Under the pieces are notes generated by a model. It did no database searches, was not told where the DNA came from, and saw nothing but the letters and a program-made list of their open reading frames with translations. Below are positions 1-5,602 of a DNA stretch of 8,449 nt, one piece after another. The DNA comes from JBJXFK01 sp046155505 (GTDB lineage Bacteria > Planctomycetota > Phycisphaerae > UBA1845 > Fen-1342): positions 1-8,449 of the forward strand of contig JBJXFK010000328.1 in the NCBI GenBank assembly GCA_046155505.1, in the 5' to 3' direction. The translations under genes and the position numbers were made by a program. Position 1 is the stretch's first letter; every line of letters begins with the position of its first letter.

Positions 1-1
1 C

Positions 2-64
2 GACCCGCCGCCGAAGGGCGAAACGCGCGAAAGCCGCACGCGCACGCGGACGATCGACGATTAG
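2..64 (+). CDS. C-terminal end of an unidentified protein (partial)
   Basis: An open frame enters from the left edge and ends at a TAG four bases before the next ATG. It encodes 20 residues, DPPPKGETRESRTRTRTIDD, a charged tail rich in Arg and Thr with no recognisable motif. The close spacing to the following gene is what a co-transcribed upstream gene would look like. The fragment is too short to identify, and an open frame of this length can occur by chance in GC-rich DNA, so this is a tentative call. Confidence 0.35.
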   Translation, partial: DPPPKGETRESRTRTRTIDD

Positions 65-68
65 TCGC

Positions 69-461
69 ATGCGGATCACGCAATTCGCGATCACGGTTCG
101 AGAATATGACGAGGCGATCGCGTTCTATGTTGATCGCCTTGGCTTCACATTGGCCGAGGACACCGATCTGGGCGGCGGCAAACGATGGGTGCGCGTCCTG
201 CCGCCGGGGTCCGATGGGCCGGGGATATTGCTGGCGCGAGCGGTGACGGCGGCGCAATTGGCAAGCGTGGGCAATCAGACCGGCGGGCGGGTTTTTGTTT
301 TCATCGAGACCGATGATTTTGCGCGCGACTACGCGCGGCTGTGCGAAGCGGGTGTGAAGTTTGTGCGTAGCCCGACGCAGGAGCCGTTCGGCGTCGTGGC
401 GGTGTTTGAGGATTCATACGGGAACAAGTTTGACCTGATCGGGCGCGGGCAAAAGTTGTAG
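69..461 (+). CDS. VOC-superfamily (glyoxalase/bleomycin-resistance fold) protein
   Basis: A 130-residue single-domain protein of the vicinal oxygen chelate fold, made of two beta-alpha-beta-beta-beta halves. The first half (about residues 1-57) carries the usual helix ending in FY (19-20) and LGF (24-26). The second half (about 72-125) ends in the signature FEDSYGNKFDL (113-123). Length matches the family. Residues aligned with the classic His/Glu metal ligands are not obviously conserved (Gln5 lies near the first ligand position), so a metal-dependent lyase or dioxygenase role cannot be assumed. Related small VOC proteins are often annotated only as glyoxalase-like, and the substrate is unknown. 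The ATG lies four bases after an upstream stop codon, without a clear Shine-Dalgarno site. Family assignment is firm; function is open. Confidence 0.9.
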   Translation: MRITQFAITVREYDEAIAFYVDRLGFTLAEDTDLGGGKRWVRVLPPGSDGPGILLARAVTAAQLASVGNQTGGRVFVFIETDDFARDYARLCEAGVKFVRSPTQEPFGVVAVFEDSYGNKFDLIGRGQKL

Positions 462-473
462 GGCCGCTCGGGG

Positions 474-663
474 CACTCGCTTGCGCTTCGCGTTCGGATG
501 AAAGACCGCTTCCTAACGGGCGCGGCTCGGTTTCGGCTCGCTGCGCTTCGCCGGTCACTTGCTTGCGCTTCGCGATCGGATGGGCCGCTCGTCGGCGCGG
601 CGTTCTGCTTTCTGAATTCTGCATTCCCACGATACCCCACTCGCTCGCGCTCAGGGTTCGGAT
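474..663. repeat. Degenerate 26-27 bp direct repeats
   Basis: Three copies of one motif lie in the same orientation at 474-500, 556-582 and 638-663. The first two read CACT(C/T)GCTTGCGCTTCGCG followed by (T/A)TCGGATG and agree at 25 of 27 positions. The third keeps CACTCGCT, GCGCT and TTCGGAT but differs in the middle. A fourth, weaker relative (GGCTCGCTGCGCTTCGCCGG) sits near 535-554. The core resembles the CTCGCTTGCGCTCGCG-type intergenic repeats I associate with planctomycete genomes. That comparison is from memory and unchecked. No open frame requires the repeats. Confidence 0.6.
603..630. repeat. Heptamer tandem repeat, TTCTGNN type
   Basis: Four consecutive 7-bp units read TTCTGCT, TTCTGAA, TTCTGCA and TTCCCAC. 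The first three share TTCTG, and the fourth keeps only TTC. The array is AT-richer than its surroundings and lies in a gene-free spacer. It is short enough that chance or decay of a longer array are both possible. Confidence 0.5.
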
Positions 664-672
664 TTGTTCAAG

Positions 673-718
673 CGCCGCCGGGCACGGAGGTTCGAACGCT
701 ACACCGTGCCCGCCGGCG
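673..718 (-). terminator. Long stem-loop across the metF stop codon, possible terminator
   Basis: The arms 679-687 (CGGGCACGG) and 704-712 (CCGTGCCCG) are perfect complements. After one mismatch (678/713) five more base pairs follow (673-677 with 714-718), giving a 14-pair stem with a 16-base loop. The metF stop codon (699-701) lies in the loop, and one arm encodes the last metF residues. No T-run follows in the metF direction, so a classic intrinsic terminator is uncertain. It may instead be a palindromic repeat or a transcript-stabilising hairpin. Confidence 0.4.
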
Positions 719-1598
719 TGCGAGCCGGGGGATAGACCGTGCGAATCGCCATAAGAATCGTTCGCGCTGCGGGCGAGCGATTGAGCGTGTAGAAGTGAAT
801 CCCCGGCGCGCCGCGTTGCAAAAGTTCGAGGCACTGCGCGGTTGCGTGCGCTACGCCGAGCGACAAGACCGCGTTTGCGTCTTCGCGCAGGCGGCGAAGC
901 TCGGCGAGCAGCGATTCGGGAATGCTCGCGCCGCACATCTTCGTGAATCGCTCGATCTGTGCGACGTTGGTGATCGGCATAATGCCCGGCAAGATCGGCA
1001 CGCCGATGCCGACGGCTCGGGCGCGGGCAACGAAGTCGAAATACAGTTGATTGTCGAAAAATAGCTGCGAGATCAGAAACTCGCAGCCCGCGTCGACCTT
1101 GGCTTTCAGCGCAGCAAGATCGCTCTCGAAGCTGACGGCTTCCGGGTGCTTCTCCGGATAGGCCGCTCCGGCCAGACAGAGTTTGAAATTCGCTTTCACG
1201 AACGCCGCCAGGTCGCTGGCGTGGGCAAAGCCGTCAGGGTGCGGCTCGAACGTGGTCGCACCCTTCGGCGGGTCGCCGCGCAGGGCGAGGACGTTTTCAA
1301 TCCCGGCGTCGCAGAGCCGCTGGAGCACTTCGCGCAGCTCATCGCGCGACGCGCCGAGGCACGTCAAGTGCGCCATGGCCTCGATGCCGTGATCGCGTTT
1401 GATGTGGCCGACGAGTTCGAGCGTCTGTCGTCGCGTGCTGCCGCCCGCGCCGTAGGTCACCGATACATACGTCGGCCGCAAATCACGCAGCGAATCGAGC
1501 GAATCGCGTAGAGCCGCGAGCCCCGTGTCATCCTTCGGCGGAAAGAACTCGAACGAGATGCTCGGGCGACCGGTGGAAAGCAATTCGCGAATACGCAT
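699..1598 (-). CDS. metF: Methylenetetrahydrofolate reductase
   Basis: A 299-residue FAD enzyme that reduces 5,10-methylene-THF to 5-methyl-THF, the methyl donor for methionine synthesis. It is expected to be a cytoplasmic TIM barrel and is close to the length of E. coli MetF (296). Recognisable motifs in order, numbered from the chosen start: SFEFFPPK with the catalytic Glu (E17); VSVTYGAGGS; HLTCLGAS; ALRGDPPKG with the flavin-binding Asp (D109); AAYPEKHPEA; QLFFD (from Q178); ILPGIMPI; and HFYTLNRS (268-275) near the C-terminus. An in-frame ATG at 1652 would add 18 residues (MSPRAAFVGPARINAKAA). I prefer 1598 because AAAGG lies five bases upstream of it and the shorter N-terminus fits the family. 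The gene is monocistronic in this window, and metH or metE is not seen here. Confidence 0.96.
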   Translation of the reverse strand: MRIRELLSTGRPSISFEFFPPKDDTGLAALRDSLDSLRDLRPTYVSVTYGAGGSTRRQTLELVGHIKRDHGIEAMAHLTCLGASRDELREVLQRLCDAGIENVLALRGDPPKGATTFEPHPDGFAHASDLAAFVKANFKLCLAGAAYPEKHPEAVSFESDLAALKAKVDAGCEFLISQLFFDNQLYFDFVARARAVGIGVPILPGIMPITNVAQIERFTKMCGASIPESLLAELRRLREDANAVLSLGVAHATAQCLELLQRGAPGIHFYTLNRSPAARTILMAIRTVYPPARTPAGTV

Positions 1599-1650
1599 GG
1601 CAGCCTTTGCATTGATTCGCGCCGGTCCAACGAACGCCGCGCGGGGCGAC

Positions 1651-1656
1651 ATTCTA
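1651..1656 (-). promoter_or_regulatory. Candidate -10 element for metF
   Basis: On the minus strand TAGAAT matches five of six bases of the sigma-70 TATAAT box. It would place transcription start near 1644, about 46 bases before the metF ATG. The hexamer 17 bases further upstream (GCTACA) matches TTGACA at only three positions, so the call rests on the -10 alone. Confidence 0.28.
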
Positions 1657-1677
1657 GCGTATTTCGATTAGTTTGTA

Positions 1678-1698
1678 GCCGGAGCGTCGTGCTCCGGC
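1678..1698. repeat. Perfect hairpin GCCGGAGC-gtcgt-GCTCCGGC
   Basis: Eight-bp arms at 1678-1685 and 1691-1698 are exact reverse complements with a five-base loop. No T-run follows on either strand that would make it a standard terminator. It sits in the leader of the glycosyltransferase gene, 42 bases before its ATG, and upstream of the proposed metF promoter. It could be a dispersed palindromic repeat, an operator, or a leader hairpin. Confidence 0.55.
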
Positions 1699-1731
1699 GT
1701 GCACAGAATTTCCCGCCGCGTTCAGGATCCC

Positions 1732-1735
1732 GGAG
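1732..1735 (+). promoter_or_regulatory. Shine-Dalgarno site fixing the glycosyltransferase start
   Basis: GGAG stands five bases before the ATG at 1741. It favours that codon over an in-frame ATG at 1699, which has no such site and would place part of the upstream hairpin next to the start. Confidence 0.55.
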
Positions 1736-1740
1736 CTGCG

Positions 1741-3387
1741 ATGAACAAACCTTCTCTCATCGCGGGCAGTGCATCGGCTTGGCTTCGCGCCTGGGCGGGT
1801 TACCTGCTCATCGGCGGGATCATCGCATTTGCCTGGCTCGGCTCGAGCGACATCGTCGCCATGGAAGGTATCGTCGCCGACGGTGCGCGCCACATCGAAC
1901 GCACCGGCAAAATCTGGGTGCCGCATCTCTACGGCGAGCCGTACAACTACAAGCCGCCGATCGTTTATTGGATGGCCCTCGGCTCGTTTCGCCTATTCGG
2001 CGTCGAGAACGAATGGACGTTGCGACTGCCGATCGCGATGTGCGGCTTTCTCAGCGGAGCGGCGATTCTGGCGCTGCTCGGCGGCGTCATCGGCCCAGGC
2101 CGCGCGGCGGTGAGTGCGATCGCCGCCATCTCGGGCATGATCGTCATTCAGAAATCGCGCCTGGCAGAGTTCGATACGCCGCTCGCGCTGGGCGTCGGTC
2201 TCGCGACGTGCTGCGCGCTGCGCATGCTTGTGACCGGGCGCGGCTCGTGGTGGCTCTGGCCGCTTGCATACGTCGGACTCCCGTTCGGGCTGCTGGCCAA
2301 GGGCATTCCCGCGGTGATGGTCTTCGGCCCTGCGCTCATCGTGGCCGCGTTTGTCGTGGGGCGATTGCGGAGTCTGTTTGGGCCGGCGCATCTACTCTCG
2401 TTTGCCGGCTTCTGCGGTGTCGCGGCGTTCTATGTCTGGTCGGTGCAGCAGGAATTCGGCCTGCACGCATTTCGGCAGACGTTTTCGGAAGCCCACTCGC
2501 GCGGGTCGGCGTGGACGGTGCTCGCGGTGCTGGTGACGCTCGCCAAGCCAGCGATCGTCGCCGTCATTTTCCTGCCGTGGTCGCCGATGATCCTGCTGGC
2601 GTTTGACCGCGAGTGGCGCATGTCGCTCGACGATCCGATCCGTCGGACAACGTTGGGTGCGCTGTCGTTTCTTGCCACCGGCATGTTGGCGTTCATGATC
2701 GTGCCGACGCACGAGACGCGATACTACGTGCCGCTGATGACCGCGCTCGGCATCGTCGTCGGCATCGTCTGTACGACCGGCGAATCGATCGCCCGCTGGA
2801 ATTTTCTGCGACAGATTGGTGCGCGGCTGACGGCGCTGGGCGTCGGCATCGTGGCGATCGTGTTTACGTTCGTCGCCGCTCGCGAACTGCTGCGCGATTC
2901 GGAATTTGAGGGAACCTGGCTTGGCATCGCCGTGCTCGCGGCGTGCGGCGTTACGGCGGTCGCGCTCGCGGCGGGCGTGGCGCGGCGGCTTGGCTCGAGC
3001 GACGCGGCGGCGATGCAAATTGCGGCCGCGATGTGCGCGTGGGCGTTTGTCACGCTGTACGACGTTCCGAAGCGGGCCGCCGATCGATCGCTGCACCGCG
3101 TTGCTGAGGCGTTTGTGCATGACTTGAAACGCGGCGAACGGGTCTGGGTCGATTTTGACGACGACCACTCGTCGCTGGTTTTTTACCTGGGTTGCGATGC
3201 ACGCTGGTTTCGCCGGGGCGACGCGTGGCCGCCGGCGGGTGAGAAGCTAATCGTCTACAAGGATCGCCGCGTCGATCAACTCGGCGAATTATCCGCCGCA
3301 TTTCCGGGGCGAGTGGAGAGTCTGGCCGAGGCGGCGCAGCGGCACTGGACGTTTACGCTTTGTCGCGTGCGAGCGGAAAGCGAGTGA
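1741..3387 (+). CDS. ArnT/PMT-family (GT-C) membrane glycosyltransferase
   Basis: A 548-residue polytopic membrane protein of the GT39/GT83-like GT-C class, which moves a sugar from a polyprenyl-phosphate carrier to an acceptor on the outer face of the cytoplasmic membrane. After a first membrane span (about 18-34) comes the family's extracytoplasmic loop: an acidic site around D37 to E42, GKIWVPHLYGEPYNYKPP (56-73), IVYWMALGSFRLFG and the RLP motif (95-97). Further family-like segments are RLAEFDTPLAL (140-150), GLLAKG (183-188) and HETRYYVPL (324-332). Roughly ten hydrophobic segments extend to about residue 440. A soluble tail of about 105 residues follows, with an acidic stretch DFDDDHSS (471-478). 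The acceptor (lipid A, protein or other glycan) cannot be told from the sequence. The start at 1741 is chosen for its Shine-Dalgarno site. No other glycan-assembly genes are nearby. Confidence 0.85.
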   Translation: MNKPSLIAGSASAWLRAWAGYLLIGGIIAFAWLGSSDIVAMEGIVADGARHIERTGKIWVPHLYGEPYNYKPPIVYWMALGSFRLFGVENEWTLRLPIAMCGFLSGAAILALLGGVIGPGRAAVSAIAAISGMIVIQKSRLAEFDTPLALGVGLATCCALRMLVTGRGSWWLWPLAYVGLPFGLLAKGIPAVMVFGPALIVAAFVVGRLRSLFGPAHLLSFAGFCGVAAFYVWSVQQEFGLHAFRQTFSEAHSRGSAWTVLAVLVTLAKPAIVAVIFLPWSPMILLAFDREWRMSLDDPIRRTTLGALSFLATGMLAFMIVPTHETRYYVPLMTALGIVVGIVCTTGESIARWNFLRQIGARLTALGVGIVAIVFTFVAARELLRDSEFEGTWLGIAVLAACGVTAVALAAGVARRLGSSDAAAMQIAAAMCAWAFVTLYDVPKRAADRSLHRVAEAFVHDLKRGERVWVDFDDDHSSLVFYLGCDARWFRRGDAWPPAGEKLIVYKDRRVDQLGELSAAFPGRVESLAEAAQRHWTFTLCRVRAESE

Positions 3388-3392
3388 AGCGT

Positions 3393-4808
3393 GTGCAGAG
3401 CTGCCGCCCTCGTTCGCTTTCTTTGCCACCGCTAATTATTGATCCGCCGACCGGCCCGCGCGGTAAGATCGCTCCTCGGCGAAGCAACCTGCTCGGAGGG
3501 CGAATCACGCGCGCACACGTTTCGCGAACGATTTCAGCGGTGGCATTGTTCGCAAGTGTATGGACCGAGTCGGCTGGGGCGCAGCGTGCCAAGCGAATCG
3601 TCGTGTTCGCGTTTGACCAACTGATCGACGTGTTGATGCGAATCGAAGATCTGAACGGCGACGGCGATACGCTCGACGCCGGCGAGGTCACGCGTTTCAT
3701 CGACGACACAATCGCCCCCGAACTCGGCGCCGAAAATGCACAGGGGCTATACGCACTCGGGCGCAGTAGCGTGCTGGCGACGGATAACTTTCCGCCGGAC
3801 AACATCGTCCGGCTGCGCGACGACAACGACGACGGCGATGCATTTGACGCGGGCGAAGCTGCGATCTTTCATGACGGCAACTTGCCGGGACCGACCACGC
3901 TGACCAACCCGGCCAGTTTGACGCGCGGACCAGACGGCGCGTTTTTCGTGATCGACAACAACGTGCTCGATAACACGCGCCCGCAGGCGGTCTATCGCCT
4001 CGAAGACATCGATCAGGACGGCGACGTGAATGACGCAGGCGAGGTGACCAACTGGTTTCTGCTCGCGCCCGCCGGCTCGAACACGGCGGCGGTGCTGGAG
4101 ATCGAGTTCGGACAGGGCGACGCGCTCTTTGCGTTCGACATTTTGACCGCCAACAGGCGCATCATTCGCATCGCGCCGGATGGGTCGGGTGCGGCGACCT
4201 TTGTCAGCGCGGCGCAGCTATTTGCACTGACCAGCATCTCGATGTCGACAACGCTGGCCGAGATGACGTGGGATGACGATCGCGGTCGCATGCTGCTGGG
4301 CGCGTTCTTAGGCCAGGACATCGTGATCATCTCGCTCCGCGACGGCAACAACTCGAACACGATCGATCAGGCGAACGAGGTGCGCATCGTCTGGCGCGAA
4401 TCGACCAGCGGATTCAATACGGGTTCGCCGCGTGATCTGTTCTATCTGCCGGATGGCGATCTGATCTGGGTCGACGCGCTGAGCGATCGCATCTGGCGGC
4501 TGCACGACGCGAACGACGACGGCGACTATGGCGATGCGGGCGAGACGGGGTTCATCTATGACTCGGTCGCGGCGGGTGCGGCAGGCCAGATCAACGCGCC
4601 ACTGATGCTCAGTCTGTCTGCCGTCGAGGTTTGCGTGGCGGACGTGAATGAGGACGGCGCGATCGGCCTGAGCGATCTGAGCACGCTGCTAGCCAATTTC
4701 GGCTCGTCGAGCGGCATGACGCCGACACGCGGCGACCTGGACGGCGATGGTGATGTGGACTTGGCGGACTTGGCGAAGTTGCTGACGGATTTCGGCTTGG
4801 ACTGCTGA
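3393..4808 (+). CDS. Secreted calcium-loop repeat protein with C-terminal dockerin-like domain
   Basis: The start is unresolved; 3393 (GTG) is the first conventional start codon after the previous gene, but the signal peptide suggests a start nearer 3504. A typical signal peptide (basic residues, hydrophobic ISAVALFASVW, cleavage site SAGA-Q) ends near base 3581. The mature protein has loops of the form DxNxDGDxxDAGE at 3648-3686, 3819-3857, 4005-4043, a degenerate one at 4341-4379, and 4506-4544. These resemble EF-hand-type calcium loops. They recur about every 55-62 residues, each preceded by beta-type segments such as IVRLRD, AVYRLED and RIWRLHD. A beta-propeller is the likely fold. The last 58 residues form two dockerin-like repeats, DVNEDGAIGLSDLSTLLANF and DLDGDGDVDLADLAKLLTDF, bracketed by a Cys (base 4632) and the terminal Cys. 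Such tails are common on exported planctomycete proteins. The ligand or partner is unknown. Co-transcription with the upstream glycosyltransferase is possible. Confidence 0.8.
   Translation: MQSCRPRSLSLPPLIIDPPTGPRGKIAPRRSNLLGGRITRAHVSRTISAVALFASVWTESAGAQRAKRIVVFAFDQLIDVLMRIEDLNGDGDTLDAGEVTRFIDDTIAPELGAENAQGLYALGRSSVLATDNFPPDNIVRLRDDNDDGDAFDAGEAAIFHDGNLPGPTTLTNPASLTRGPDGAFFVIDNNVLDNTRPQAVYRLEDIDQDGDVNDAGEVTNWFLLAPAGSNTAAVLEIEFGQGDALFAFDILTANRRIIRIAPDGSGAATFVSAAQLFALTSISMSTTLAEMTWDDDRGRMLLGAFLGQDIVIISLRDGNNSNTIDQANEVRIVWRESTSGFNTGSPRDLFYLPDGDLIWVDALSDRIWRLHDANDDGDYGDAGETGFIYDSVAAGAAGQINAPLMLSLSAVEVCVADVNEDGAIGLSDLSTLLANFGSSSGMTPTRGDLDGDGDVDLADLAKLLTDFGLDC
3495..3500 (+). promoter_or_regulatory. 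Strong Shine-Dalgarno-like site without a normal start codon after it
   Basis: GGAGGG is the best ribosome-binding match in this part of the window and lies just before the signal peptide coding region. The codons that follow at suitable spacing are CGA, ATC (3504) and ACG (3507), none of them a conventional start. Initiation at ATC, a base change from ATG, or a chance GGAGGG are all possible. Confidence 0.35.
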
Positions 4809-4931
4809 CGCGGCGACCGCTCTTTTGAGAAAGACGACTCACACCAACGGTAAAGAGAATCACATCGGGTGGATTGCGCCGAGCAGCCGTCGGTCTCTCG
4901 TTGACGGGCAAAATGGTGGGCGATGCCCACC
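4809..4931. other. Convergent spacer
   Basis: The 123 bp between the stop codons of the dockerin-type gene and the P-loop kinase gene hold no open frame worth calling. The only clear structure is the palindrome at its right end. I saw no hairpin followed by a T-run that would terminate the plus-strand gene. Confidence 0.5.
4915..4931. repeat. Palindrome GGTGGGC-gat-GCCCACC, possible bidirectional terminator
   Basis: Seven-bp arms at 4915-4921 and 4925-4931 are perfect complements around a three-base loop. On the minus strand it begins directly after the kinase stop codon, reading TAG-GGTGGGC, and is followed by ATTTTG, a short T-run, so it could terminate that gene. The wider string TAGGGTGGGCATCGCCCACC resembles a palindromic element I recall as frequent between genes in several phyla; that is from memory. 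Its position between convergent genes suits a terminator for both. Confidence 0.55.
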
Positions 4932-5471
4932 CTACACGTTGCGCAGCACCGTCGCGAGCGCCGTTTCGAGCGTGATTGCGCCGTCGATGCGAAGGACAGG
5001 GCAGATTTGCGCCGCGAGGTACGCCTCGTGTCGCGCGCGTGTCTTGCCTTCGATGTCTCCGCAGTCATATCCGGCGGCCCATTCGATAAACGCTTCGTGG
5101 TCGGCGTACATGTCGCCGCCGGGCAAAATGCGCTCGCCGAATTTCGCGCGCTCGCGAGCGCGCAGCCGTTCCATTCGCAGATCGGGGGGTATCCATAGGA
5201 ACACGATCAGCGTGAACGCAACACGCGGATGAGGTTCCAAGCCCGCAATGCCGCCGGAGAGAACCCAGCTTCGCGACTCGCCGAGGCGCGCTTCGAGCAG
5301 CGCAGCGCGGCTATGCGGATCGCGCTGCTCGCGACAAGGTGGATCGGTGCGCAGATGGTAAAAGTCATCGCATTCGAAATGCGGAATCGACAGCGCGGCT
5401 GCGACGGCGCGGCCGAGAGTGGTGGTGCCGCAGCCGGACGCGCCGAGGAAGTTGATTCGATGAGTTGCCAC
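4932..5471 (-). CDS. P-loop NTPase, nucleotide/shikimate-kinase-like
   Basis: A 179-residue cytoplasmic protein of the small P-loop kinase fold. The Walker A motif GASGCGTTT is at residues 10-18 in the usual place after the first strand. An acidic pair, ECDDFYH (33-39), sits where nucleoside-monophosphate and shikimate kinases bind the acceptor. VLSGG (70-74) and a strand LIVFLWIPPD (88-97) follow, then an arginine-rich segment RMERLRARERAKFGER (99-114) typical of the lid of such kinases. It resembles the AAA-family ATPases and adenylate-kinase-like proteins often left unnamed. It lacks the features needed to call adk or aroK with confidence, so the phosphate acceptor is unknown. Translation starts at a GTG, with no internal ATG that would keep the P-loop. 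The gene stands alone on its strand. Confidence 0.82.
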   Translation of the reverse strand: MATHRINFLGASGCGTTTLGRAVAAALSIPHFECDDFYHLRTDPPCREQRDPHSRAALLEARLGESRSWVLSGGIAGLEPHPRVAFTLIVFLWIPPDLRMERLRARERAKFGERILPGGDMYADHEAFIEWAAGYDCGDIEGKTRARHEAYLAAQICPVLRIDGAITLETALATVLRNV

Positions 5472-5478
5472 GCTATCA

Positions 5479-5484
5479 AATATA
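5479..5484 (-). promoter_or_regulatory. Candidate -10 element for the P-loop kinase gene
   Basis: On the minus strand TATATT lies seven bases before the GTG start. If used, transcription would begin at or next to the start codon, giving a leaderless mRNA. This would fit the absence of a Shine-Dalgarno site. No good -35 hexamer is visible, so confidence is low. Confidence 0.25.
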
Positions 5485-5602
5485 CGCGAACTGTCTCAGC
5501 CATTCGCGCCGAGATCATTGAAGGGCGTGCGGAGGCGAATTGAAAAAAGATCGGTCGGGAGACCACCCCCCCTCCTCGCAGGGTGATTCGCCGCGCTGTA
5601 CC

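Larger units (their letters stand above)
462..698. other. Gene-free spacer with small repeats
   Basis: About 240 bp separate the VOC gene from the 3' end of metF. I see no credible gene here. Open frames that cross it have arginine/serine-rich, low-complexity translations. The stretch is filled with degenerate direct repeats and a heptamer array (listed separately). The decamer GGGCCGCTCG occurs at 461-470 and again at 582-591, each time beside a copy of the longer repeat. Confidence 0.6.
1599..1740. other. Divergent promoter spacer between metF and the glycosyltransferase gene
   Basis: The 142-bp gap separates two outward-facing genes, so both promoters should lie here or at its edges. It contains a candidate metF -10 element and a perfect hairpin (both listed separately). 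I looked for an S-box-like SAM riboswitch ahead of metF and saw no supporting structure; the space is short for one. Confidence 0.5.

Noticed and set aside
688..698. GGTTCGAAC, resembling a tRNA T-loop
   Set aside because: There are no matching acceptor, D or anticodon arms around it; it sits in the loop of the metF stem-loop.
1689..2606. A 305-codon plus-strand frame overlapping the glycosyltransferase gene
   Set aside because: The composition is almost entirely Arg/Ala/Gly, and the competing frame has membrane segments and conserved GT-C motifs.
2392..3168. A 258-codon minus-strand frame opposite the glycosyltransferase gene
   Set aside because: It is an Arg/His/Asp-rich shadow frame without homology signals.
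5146..5163. An 18-bp perfect palindrome GCGCGCTCGCGAGCGCGC
   Set aside because: It lies inside the kinase coding region, where Arg/Ala/Glu codons of the lid segment in GC-rich DNA produce it readily; no regulatory context.
5553..5564. A short inverted repeat GGTC-ggga-GACC next to an A-run (T-run on the minus strand), terminator-like
   Set aside because: The stem has only four pairs, and it points into the start of the kinase gene with no minus-strand gene upstream to terminate.
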